Of a DNA stretch of 7,133 nt, positions 1-5,559 are shown in pieces; within the stretch, counting starts at the first letter, position 1; each line of letters opens with the position of its first letter. The stretch is from Pseudomonadota bacterium. Its GTDB lineage: Bacteria; Pseudomonadota; Alphaproteobacteria; Rhizobiales; Xanthobacteraceae. A program made the translations under genes and the position numbers. The notes beneath the pieces were generated by a model that was given only the letters and a program-made list of their open reading frames with translations, was not told where the DNA came from and did not search any database. Where the stretch lies: assembly GCA_023390695.1 (NCBI GenBank), contig JAEWCJ010000291.1:1-7133 (forward strand), written 5' to 3'.

Positions 1-1
1 G

Positions 2-1015
2 GTCGAGATCGATGCGCGGCGCTTCGGCGCGCGCGGCGAGCCGTATGTCCCGGAAATGTCGCTGTGGGAGCTGACCCGCCGCTACGGCTTCCATTTCGTG
101 TCGCTGGTCTCGATCGTGATTTTCATGGTGTGGGGCTATTCGCCGACCACTTCGGTTCTTTATGCAACCGTGCTCACATTCGTCATGAGCTTCGTGCGGC
201 CGGAGACGGCACTGATGCCGAAGAAGCTGGTGAAGACGCTGGCCGACGGCTCGATCCAGACGCTGACTGCGGCGACCACCTGCGCTGTCGCCGGCATCAT
301 CGTGGGCGTCGTCACGTTGACCGGTCTCGGCCTGAAATTCTCGGCGATCGTCATCGACTATGCCGGCGGCTCGCTGCTGCTCACCGCGATCTATACCGCG
401 CTGATCGTCTGGATCATCGGCCTCGCGGTGCCGGTGCCGGCTTCGTACATCATCTGTGCGGTCATCGCCGCGCCGGCCTTGATCAAGCTCGGCGTGCCCG
501 ACGTCGCCGCGCATATGTTCATCTTCTATTACTCGGTGTTGTCGGAAGTCTCGCCCCCGACTGCGCTGTCGCCATTCGCGGCGGCGGCGATCACCGGCGG
601 CGATCCCTACAAAACCACATTGCAGGCCTGGAAATACACGATCCCGGCGTTCCTCGTGCCGTTCGTCTTCGTGCTCGATCCGCAGGGGCTCGGCCTCTTG
701 CTGAAATTGCCGGAAGGCGGAAGCTGGGTCGATATCGTGATGATCACCGGCAAGACCCTGCTGGGCCTGGGCGCGCTCGCCGCCGCCGCGCAAGGCTGGG
801 CCCTGCGCCGCACCACGCCGCTCGAGCGCGGACTGCTGGTCCTTGCCGGGCTTCTGCTGGTGTTCCCCAGTCTTCTGGAAGCCGCCGTCGAGGCGGCGAT
901 CGGCCGCGATATCAGTTACACGGCGGCATTTGGCGTCGTGCTCGGCCTCATTGTAGTGTTGAAACAACGCATGACACCGGCCCCGTCGTCCGAGGCCGGA
1001 ACAGTCATCCGGTAA
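2..1015 (+). CDS. TRAP transporter fused permease (TAXI type, 4TM/12TM), C-terminal part
   Basis: This is the inner-membrane permease of a tripartite ATP-independent periplasmic (TRAP) transporter, which uses an ion gradient to import the solute delivered by a periplasmic binding protein. The frame is open from base 2, so the gene starts outside the window; 337 residues are visible, about half or less of the usual fused DctQ-DctM length. Hydrophobic segments lie at about visible residues 30-46, 50-65, 88-110, 122-142, 145-163, 168-185, 212-226, 245-268, 276-292 and 305-320. The stretch at 138-200 matches the TAXI-permease core in style: GLAVPVPASYI, then AAPAL, KLGVPDVAAHMFIFYYSVLSE, SPPTAL and AAAAITGGDP, followed by the typical AFLVPFVFV and DP. 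The C-terminal pair of helices after an arginine-rich turn (RRTTPLERG) is also typical of these fusions. The next gene, 17 bases downstream, is the matching binding protein. The substrate cannot be read from the sequence. Confidence 0.9.
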   Translation, partial: VEIDARRFGARGEPYVPEMSLWELTRRYGFHFVSLVSIVIFMVWGYSPTTSVLYATVLTFVMSFVRPETALMPKKLVKTLADGSIQTLTAATTCAVAGIIVGVVTLTGLGLKFSAIVIDYAGGSLLLTAIYTALIVWIIGLAVPVPASYIICAVIAAPALIKLGVPDVAAHMFIFYYSVLSEVSPPTALSPFAAAAITGGDPYKTTLQAWKYTIPAFLVPFVFVLDPQGLGLLLKLPEGGSWVDIVMITGKTLLGLGALAAAAQGWALRRTTPLERGLLVLAGLLLVFPSLLEAAVEAAIGRDISYTAAFGVVLGLIVVLKQRMTPAPSSEAGTVIR

Positions 1016-1032
1016 CAGGGAGGAAGTCAGGA

Positions 1033-1995
1033 ATGAAACGCAACGGACTTGTGATGGCAGGGCTCGCCTTGGGCGCGCTCCTGTTTGCCGGCGCCGCCAG
1101 CGCACAGCAGAACATCGCCATCGCCACCGGCGGAACCGGCGGCGTCTATTATCCGATGGGCGGCGGCATGGCGAACGTGCTGTCCAAGCATCTGCCCGGC
1201 GTGCAGGCGACGGCGCGCGTCACCGGCGGTTCGGTCGACAATCTGAAGCTGATCGGCTCCCAGCAGAGCGAAGTCGCCTTCACCATGGTCGATGCGGCGC
1301 TCAACGCGGTCAAGGGCGAGGACAAGTTCAAGGGCAGCCCGCTCGAAGTGCGCACGCTGATGGTGCTGTATCCGAACCGCATGCATGTCGTGTCGGTGGA
1401 AGGCCGCGGCATCGAGAAGATGGCCGATCTCAAGGGTAAGCGTGTTTCCACCGGCTCGCCCGGCGGCGCCACCGAAGTGATGGCCTTCCGCGTGATCGAA
1501 GCCGCCGGCCTCGACCGCGACAAGGACATGCGGCGCGAGCGTCTCGGCGTTGCCGAATCCGTCAACGCGCTGAAGGACGGCAAGATCGACGCCTTCTTCT
1601 GGGTCGGCGGTCTGCCGACGGCCGCCGTCACCGATCTCGGCGCGACCCCCGGCCTGAAGATCAAGATGATCGATCACTCGGAAGTTGTCGAGAAGATGAA
1701 CGCCAAATACGGCGCCATCTATTCGACCGATGTCATTCCGGCAAAGACCTATCCGGGTCAGGAAACCGACAACAAGATCGCGGTCGTGCAGAACATCCTG
1801 GTCGCGAATGCCAAGATGTCGGACAAGACCGCCTATGACATCGTCAAGACCTTGTTCGAGAAGCGCGACGAAGTGGCGATGGCGCATGGCGAAGCCAAGG
1901 CGATTTCGATCGACAAGCAGAACAACAAGAACACCACGATCCCGTGGCATCCCGGCGCGCTGAAATACTTCACCGAGAACGGCGCCAAGATGTAG
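1033..1995 (+). CDS. TAXI family TRAP transporter solute-binding protein
   Basis: This 320-residue periplasmic protein captures a small solute and hands it to the permease encoded just upstream. A classic signal peptide is visible: MKRN, a hydrophobic core to about residue 20, and an ASA site with likely cleavage after residue 24 (ASA|QQ). TAXI-family signatures follow: IATGGTGGVYYPMGG at 29-44, TGGSVDNL at 64-71, STGSPGGATEVM at 139-150, DGKIDAFFWVGGLPTAAV at 182-199 and IPWHPGALKYFTENG at 303-317. Length is normal for the family. The start is set by the strong Shine-Dalgarno GGAGGA at 1019-1024, eight bases before the ATG. The reading frame continues upstream through the permease gene, but that is chance openness in GC-rich DNA. 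Known TAXI proteins have been linked to glutamate or C4/C5 dicarboxylates, but most are uncharacterised, so the ligand is left open. Expression is probably as one transcript with the permease, ending at the terminator that follows. Confidence 0.93.
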   Translation: MKRNGLVMAGLALGALLFAGAASAQQNIAIATGGTGGVYYPMGGGMANVLSKHLPGVQATARVTGGSVDNLKLIGSQQSEVAFTMVDAALNAVKGEDKFKGSPLEVRTLMVLYPNRMHVVSVEGRGIEKMADLKGKRVSTGSPGGATEVMAFRVIEAAGLDRDKDMRRERLGVAESVNALKDGKIDAFFWVGGLPTAAVTDLGATPGLKIKMIDHSEVVEKMNAKYGAIYSTDVIPAKTYPGQETDNKIAVVQNILVANAKMSDKTAYDIVKTLFEKRDEVAMAHGEAKAISIDKQNNKNTTIPWHPGALKYFTENGAKM

Positions 1996-2017
1996 GCGCA
2001 GCCCCGTCTCGCATCGC

Positions 2018-2046
2018 AAGCGGCCTCGCATTTGCGGGGCCGTTTT
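2018..2046 (+). terminator. Rho-independent terminator of the TRAP operon
   Basis: The stem CGGCCTCGC (2021-2029) pairs with GCGGGGCCG (2034-2042), nine pairs with one G-T wobble, around the loop ATTT. It is followed directly by TTTT (2043-2046), and the A-A-G before the stem can extend pairing into the T run. It lies 22 bases after the stop codon of the solute-binding protein, where an operon terminator is expected. Confidence 0.85.
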
Positions 2047-2063
2047 GCTATGGGGGGCGCCCT

Positions 2064-2099
2064 GAGACCGGGATGCGCGATCTCGCATCACGCGGTCTC
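2064..2099. repeat. Two-part inverted repeat in the intergenic region
   Basis: An outer 7-bp arm pair (GAGACCG 2064-2070 with CGGTCTC 2093-2099) encloses an inner 6-bp arm pair (GATGCG 2072-2077 with CGCATC 2084-2089) around a 6-base loop, with a 1-versus-3 base internal loop between them. That is 13 pairs in 36 bases. No T run follows on either strand, so it is not a standard terminator. It sits 18 bases after the TRAP terminator and 52 bases before the next start. It may be a structured leader of the downstream gene, a protein-binding palindrome or a repetitive element. Confidence 0.55.
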
Positions 2100-2151
2100 C
2101 ATCACCTTGCGGTGTCCACACAAGACAATCGGATCCGGAAACCGACAGCCA

Positions 2152-2430
2152 ATGCCGCTCTCGCAGAAATTCTACTTCTTCATGGCCGCGGTCGGGATTT
2201 TCGCCGGCTTCGTGCTCGCCCGCTCGCCGGAAGCGGGAGACGTCGCCGTCAGGCCGGTCATCTGGCTGCTGATCGCGGTCGCCGGCTTCGATGCCGTGTC
2301 CTATGTCCAGGGCGCCGCGAAGACCGGCGGCATGCTGCGCTTCAATGCGCGCATCCTGGGTTTCACCATCGGCCTCATCTGGATGATGCTCATTCCCTAC
2401 CTTGCCGGTACGCAGGTGCGCATCATCTGA
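2152..2430 (+). CDS. Small three-helix membrane protein of unknown function
   Basis: I do not recognise a named family. The 92-residue product starts MPLSQKFYFFMAAVG and has three likely membrane helices at about residues 6-23, 34-52 and 68-86, joined by short loops (RSPEAGDVAVRP and QGAAKTGGMLRFNAR). The positive charges at 62-67 suggest that the loop before helix 3 faces the cytoplasm. The frame is open further upstream (to a TTG at 2032), but the extra 40 residues are Arg/Cys/His-rich, lack any membrane character and would overlap the terminator and the palindrome, so the ATG at 2152 is preferred. The Shine-Dalgarno is weak (GGAA at 2137-2140, 11 bases before the start). It stands between an operon terminator and a cell wall hydrolase 150 bases downstream. 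A function in the envelope is only a guess from location. Coding status is supported by the hydrophobic pattern. Confidence 0.7.
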   Translation: MPLSQKFYFFMAAVGIFAGFVLARSPEAGDVAVRPVIWLLIAVAGFDAVSYVQGAAKTGGMLRFNARILGFTIGLIWMMLIPYLAGTQVRII

Positions 2431-2431
2431 G

Positions 2432-2450
2432 ACGCTTTGACGAAGCGTTT
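2432..2450 (+). terminator. Possible weak terminator after the small membrane protein
   Basis: ACGCTT (2432-2437) pairs with AAGCGT (2443-2448) around a 5-base loop, and TT follows, so there are three T in a row at 2448-2450. It starts two bases after the stop codon. The stem is short and the T run is poor, so it may only reduce read-through or be chance. Confidence 0.35.
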
Positions 2451-2569
2451 ACCATCGCGCCGACGCGGTTAACGCGATCGCAACGATAATCCGACAATTT
2501 TATCAGCCTCCACGGCGAGCCCGCCGCGGATGAGTTGTGTGTGTTGCGTTTGCGTCGGTCGCGTTGCGT

Positions 2570-2574
2570 GGAAG
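2570..2574 (+). promoter_or_regulatory. Ribosome binding site of the cell wall hydrolase
   Basis: GGAAG lies six bases before the ATG at 2581. This supports that start over the later in-frame ATG at 2638, and it keeps the basic N-terminal region (KRPKGALRRP) in front of the hydrophobic segment. Confidence 0.6.
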
Positions 2575-2580
2575 TGATGT

Positions 2581-4617
2581 ATGAGTGCTTCGCGTAAGAG
2601 GCCGAAGGGCGCCTTGCGCCGTCCCTTCGGCCTTCTCATGTCCTGCGTCATCATGATGCCGAGTTCGATCGGGCATCAGGATCTCGCCTCGCTGATCGCG
2701 CGCCAGCCCGGCGTGGCGGAGCGCGGACGCCAGCACATCCGCACCGTTTCGACGCTGTCGGCGATGCACACCGCGACCTTCAGTTTCCCGCGCCCGCTCG
2801 GCTCCACGATTCCCGATGCGCCGGGTTATCAACTGGCGAGCCTCGATCCGCGCGCGCTGGACGTGACGGGATCGATCCGGCGCAGCGATCCCTTCTACGA
2901 TCCCTTTGCCGAACGCGCGGCGCCGCCGGCGCCGGTTTATGCCTTCCCGACGGTGGAGCGCCGCCTGAAGGGCGACCTGCAGGTGCGCCGGGCGCCGCAA
3001 CCGGCGCCGAAGGGGCCGCGGCTCAAGCCGCGCAAGACGCAGGAACACGCCGCGCCGCAATTGTCGACGCCCGCAACGATCCCCGCCGTTTCGCAGCACG
3101 AACCCTTCGCCATTCCGCAGAAGCTGATCAGCGAGGCCGAGCGCATGCATAAACGGCGCGTGGCGGCGGCGGAGCAGGCTGCACGCGAAGCGCGCGCGGC
3201 GATGCTGGCGATGCGGCAGCCGGCACCGGCCGAGCCGTTCATGATTCCCCAGGCCGAAATCGTCATCGCGGAACGCATGCAGGCGCAGCGGGACACTGCG
3301 GCCAGGGCGGCCGCCGTCCCGGTGGCTGAGGTGCAGGTGGAGCGGCAGGACGCCGATGCCGATCTGCTCGCGGCCGGCGCGGCGGAACCCTTCGCCGTCC
3401 CGGAGCAGGACATCGCCGCTGCCGAACAGATCGCGGCCGACCGTCTGGCCGAAGCATCGGTCTCGCCGGACGCGCAGCCGGAGGCTGTTGCGGCGGACCA
3501 GCAGCCGGCGGCCAATGCCGACGTGGCTGCTGACCCCGCGTCGCAGCCCGACGCGTCCGAGCCGTTAGCGATTTCTGCCGAACTGATCGCCGAGGCCGAG
3601 CGCATCGCGGCCGAGGGCGAAGCGGAGTCGGAAACGCCCGCCGCGGTTGCGGCCGCGCCGGACGATGACGGCATGATCGAAGCCGGTGCGGGCATTCCCG
3701 TGGTCGAGAACGATCAGATCCTCACCGACGAGGAGCCGCGCGACGAAACCATGGCCGAGGCGGCGCCGGCCCAGCCGGAAAATCCCGCGGTCGAAATGGC
3801 GAAGCTGTATTTCGGCGCCGACAGTTTCGGCGCCGAGCATGGCGGCCTTGAAGCCTATGCCCCCGGCGAAGCGCCGACCTTGCTGCCGTCCGCCAAGACC
3901 GATCCGGACATCAAGCGCTCGGCGCTGCCGTCTCCCGCGGCGAAAGCGGGCGACGCGCCTGCCGGCAAGAGCAAGGAGGTGCCGCCCGCCAAGGACGGCG
4001 AAAAGGTATCGGAGGCCAACACCACGATCGCCGCGAAAGGCGAGGTCACCGGCGCAGGCCAGCGGCCGCGGACGCCGGCCGAGCGGCTGAAGCTGACCGG
4101 TGCCTCACGCGCGAAGCAGGAGCGCTGCCTTGCCAACGCGATCTATTTCGAATCGCGCGGGGAGCCGGAGCGCGGGCAGAAGGCGGTGGCGCAGGTCGTC
4201 ATGAACCGCGTGTTCTCGCCCTATTATCCCGCTAGCGTTTGCGGCGTGGTCTACCAGAACGCGCACAAACACAATGCCTGCCAGTTCACCTTCGCCTGCG
4301 ACAATGTCCGCGACGTCGTCACCGAGCCGCAGGCCTGGGAGCTCGCCAAGCGCATCGCGCGCGACACGCTGGACGGAAAGATCTGGCTCGAGGATATCGG
4401 CAAGGCGACGCATTACCACGCCACCTATGTGAATCCGTGGTGGGTGCGCACCATGAAGAAGCACAAGACGGTCGGCATTCACATCTTCTACCGGCCCAAG
4501 CGCTGGGGCGACGGTTCCGACGAGCCGACCTGGGATCCGGCGGTGGTGGAAGCGACCGGCTCGATTGCGGCGCCCGACAAGTCGCGCGCCGATGCATTTG
4601 ACAAGCCGAGGGGCTGA
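2581..4617 (+). CDS. Cell wall hydrolase with C-terminal SleB-type domain and repeat-bearing linker
   Basis: This 678-residue envelope protein probably cleaves peptidoglycan glycan strands, as SleB-type (Hydrolase_2) lytic enzymes do. Residues 1-15 are basic, and 16-30 (FGLLMSCVIMMPSSI) form a short hydrophobic segment, either a signal peptide or a membrane anchor. Residues 100-505 are Ala/Pro/Glu-rich and probably disordered. They hold four copies of a motif beginning EPF/L (174, 218, 269, 327) and a short conserved-looking block at about 406-452 (KLYFGADSFGAEHGG, then APGE and PDIKRSALP). The hydrolase domain occupies about 511-645: CLANAIYFESRGEP at 516-529 with presumed catalytic E524, QVVMNRV at 538-544, CGVVYQNAHKHNACQFTFAC at 554-573, THYHATYVNPWW at 610-621 and FYRPKRWGDG at 636-645. 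Cysteines 516, 554, 567 and 573 could form disulfides outside the cytoplasm. TGSI occurs at 96-99 and 659-662. From memory, Bradyrhizobium relatives have similar long proteins with matching N-terminal blocks, but the linker varies. Its exact role in growth or division is unknown. Confidence 0.88.
   Translation: MSASRKRPKGALRRPFGLLMSCVIMMPSSIGHQDLASLIARQPGVAERGRQHIRTVSTLSAMHTATFSFPRPLGSTIPDAPGYQLASLDPRALDVTGSIRRSDPFYDPFAERAAPPAPVYAFPTVERRLKGDLQVRRAPQPAPKGPRLKPRKTQEHAAPQLSTPATIPAVSQHEPFAIPQKLISEAERMHKRRVAAAEQAAREARAAMLAMRQPAPAEPFMIPQAEIVIAERMQAQRDTAARAAAVPVAEVQVERQDADADLLAAGAAEPFAVPEQDIAAAEQIAADRLAEASVSPDAQPEAVAADQQPAANADVAADPASQPDASEPLAISAELIAEAERIAAEGEAESETPAAVAAAPDDDGMIEAGAGIPVVENDQILTDEEPRDETMAEAAPAQPENPAVEMAKLYFGADSFGAEHGGLEAYAPGEAPTLLPSAKTDPDIKRSALPSPAAKAGDAPAGKSKEVPPAKDGEKVSEANTTIAAKGEVTGAGQRPRTPAERLKLTGASRAKQERCLANAIYFESRGEPERGQKAVAQVVMNRVFSPYYPASVCGVVYQNAHKHNACQFTFACDNVRDVVTEPQAWELAKRIARDTLDGKIWLEDIGKATHYHATYVNPWWVRTMKKHKTVGIHIFYRPKRWGDGSDEPTWDPAVVEATGSIAAPDKSRADAFDKPRG
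2598..2634. repeat. Strong hairpin inside the first codons of the hydrolase gene
   Basis: GGCCGAAGGG (2600-2609) pairs perfectly with CCCTTCGGCC (2623-2632). The stem is extended outward by A-T and G-T pairs and inward by CGC (2610-2612) with GCG (2616-2618). It begins 17 bases after the A of the start codon. No T run follows. It may slow translation initiation or early elongation, or may be a by-product of the basic signal-region codons. Confidence 0.6.
3100..3606 (+). repeat. Four spaced peptide repeats encoded in the hydrolase linker
   Basis: The repeat units are at 3100-3147 (EPFAIPQKLISEAERM), 3232-3279 (EPFMIPQAEIVIAERM), 3385-3432 (EPFAVPEQDIAAAEQI) and 3559-3606 (EPLAISAELIAEAERI). 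Each has an EPF/L-x-hydrophobic start followed by an amphipathic stretch ending in AE-R/Q-M/I. The starts are 44, 51 and 58 residues apart. The last unit is the most degenerate at its start. The DNA between the units is not obviously repeated, so these look like old duplications or short linear motifs under selection rather than recent tandem copies. Confidence 0.75.
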
Positions 4618-4647
4618 CGGCCCGCCGCGCCTGATAGGAGCGCGACG

Positions 4648-5559
4648 TCAGATCTCGATATCGAGACCGATATCGAGATTGATCGCCGAATGCGTCAGTG
4701 CGCCGGAGGAGATGTAATCGACGCCCGTCGCCGCGATCGCCGGCGCATTCTCCAGGGTGATGCCGCCCGAGGCTTCGATCACGAGACGCCCGGCGACCAT
4801 GTCGACCGCCTTCTTCATCATGACGATGTCGAAATTATCGATCAGCACGACATCGGCGAGGCCGGTGTCGAGCACCTGGCGCAACTGGTCGAGATTGTCG
4901 ACCTCGATCTCGATCTTCACCAGATGGCCGGCCACCGCCTTGGCGCGTTCGAGCACGGCGCGGATGCCGCCGGCGACGGCGATGTGATTGTCCTTGATCA
5001 GGATCGCGTCATCGAGGCCGAAACGGTGATTGAAGCCGCCGCCGCAGCGCACGGCGTATTTCTGCAGCGCGCGCAGGCCGGGCGTGGTCTTGCGGGTCTC
5101 GGTCACGCGGGTGCGCGTGTGCGACACCTTGGCGACGAGTTCGGCGGTCTGCGACGCGATGCCGGACAGGTGGCCGATGAAATTCAGCGCCACGCGCTCG
5201 GCGGCGAGCACCGCGCGGGCATTGCCGCTCACCGTCACGAGCTTCGTCTTCGCCGCAACCGACTGGCCGTCGCGGGCATGCGCGATGATCTCGATATCCG
5301 GCGACAGGCGGCGGAACACCGCCTCCACCAGCGGCAGGCCGGCGATGGTGCCGGCGCCGCGTGCGGCCATCACCGCGCGCGCCTGCGCCTGCTCCGGTAC
5401 GGTGGCGATTGAGGTGATGTCGCCGGCGCGGCCGAGATCCTCGGAGAGCGCGCGCGTCACCGCATCCTCGATCTCGAGCGGCGAGATGAACGCATCCGGG
5501 CAGATCAGCGACCGGCTCACCGGCGCGGTCTTGACGTCATAGAGCTGCTGCTGCGGCAT
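4648..5559 (-). CDS. nadC: Nicotinate-nucleotide pyrophosphorylase (quinolinate phosphoribosyltransferase)
   Basis: NadC is a cytoplasmic enzyme that converts quinolinate and phosphoribosyl pyrophosphate to nicotinate mononucleotide, CO2 and pyrophosphate in de novo NAD synthesis. With the start at 5559 it has 303 residues, a normal length. Family motifs appear in order: [14 protein letters not shown] at 37-50, ERVALNF at 121-127, TRKTTPGLR at 155-163, GGGFNHR at 173-179, LIKDNH at 187-192, EIEVDN at 217-222, LIDNF at 239-243, EASGGI at 262-267 and [11 protein letters not shown] at 281-291. These hold the substrate-binding Arg, Lys, His, Glu and Asp residues known for the family. The ATG at 5559 is chosen because AGGGA stands nine bases before it, whereas the earlier in-frame ATG at 5601 has no Shine-Dalgarno and lies deep inside nadB. 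The gene overlaps the end of nadB by 23 bases, pointing to translational coupling. It converges with the cell wall hydrolase gene, leaving 30 bases between the two stops. Confidence 0.96.
   Translation of the reverse strand: MPQQQLYDVKTAPVSRSLICPDAFISPLEIEDAVTRALSEDLGRAGDITSIATVPEQAQARAVMAARGAGTIAGLPLVEAVFRRLSPDIEIIAHARDGQSVAAKTKLVTVSGNARAVLAAERVALNFIGHLSGIASQTAELVAKVSHTRTRVTETRKTTPGLRALQKYAVRCGGGFNHRFGLDDAILIKDNHIAVAGGIRAVLERAKAVAGHLVKIEIEVDNLDQLRQVLDTGLADVVLIDNFDIVMMKKAVDMVAGRLVIEASGGITLENAPAIAATGVDYISSGALTHSAINLDIGLDIEI
4652..4679. repeat. Perfect 12-bp inverted repeat at the 3' end of nadC
   Basis: ATCTCGATATCG (4652-4663) is the exact reverse complement of CGATATCGAGAT (4668-4679), with the 4-base loop AGAC. 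Each arm also contains the self-complementary CGATATCG core. It covers the last codons of nadC (LDIGLDIEI) and ends one base short of the stop codon. No T run follows on either strand, so it is not a standard intrinsic terminator. It is the only strong structure near the 30-base convergent gap and may protect or define the nadC mRNA end. Confidence 0.65.

Noticed and set aside
64..1032. Upstream extension of the solute-binding protein frame through the permease gene
   Set aside because: The translated extension is Arg/His-rich with no domain character, overlaps a convincing membrane protein in another frame, and the strong Shine-Dalgarno with signal peptide fixes the start at 1033.
1027..2121. 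364-codon open frame antisense to the solute-binding protein
   Set aside because: It mirrors a well-supported gene, is rich in Arg, His and Gly, and has no recognisable domain. Long antisense frames are common in GC-rich coding DNA.
2485..2490. GATAAT as a -10 promoter element for the hydrolase
   Set aside because: No acceptable -35 hexamer is found 16-18 bases upstream, so the match alone does not support a promoter.
2611..2670. Lipoprotein signal (LLMSC) in the hydrolase N-terminus
   Set aside because: The hydrophobic stretch before C22 is too short, Met precedes the Ser at the usual small-residue position, and hydrophobicity continues after the Cys, so a signal peptide or anchor is more likely.
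2937..3695. Ser/Ala-rich antisense frame under the hydrolase linker
   Set aside because: It reflects the Ala/Pro/Glu-rich repeats of the linker read on the other strand.
3811..3836. 11-base direct repeat TTCGGCGCCGA with a 15-base period
   Set aside because: It simply encodes the neighbouring FGADS and FGAE peptides in a low-complexity stretch and is too short to be a genetic element.
4626..4644. Terminator in the convergent gap
   Set aside because: Only five CGCGC/GCGCG pairs with a bulged inner part and no T run on either strand.
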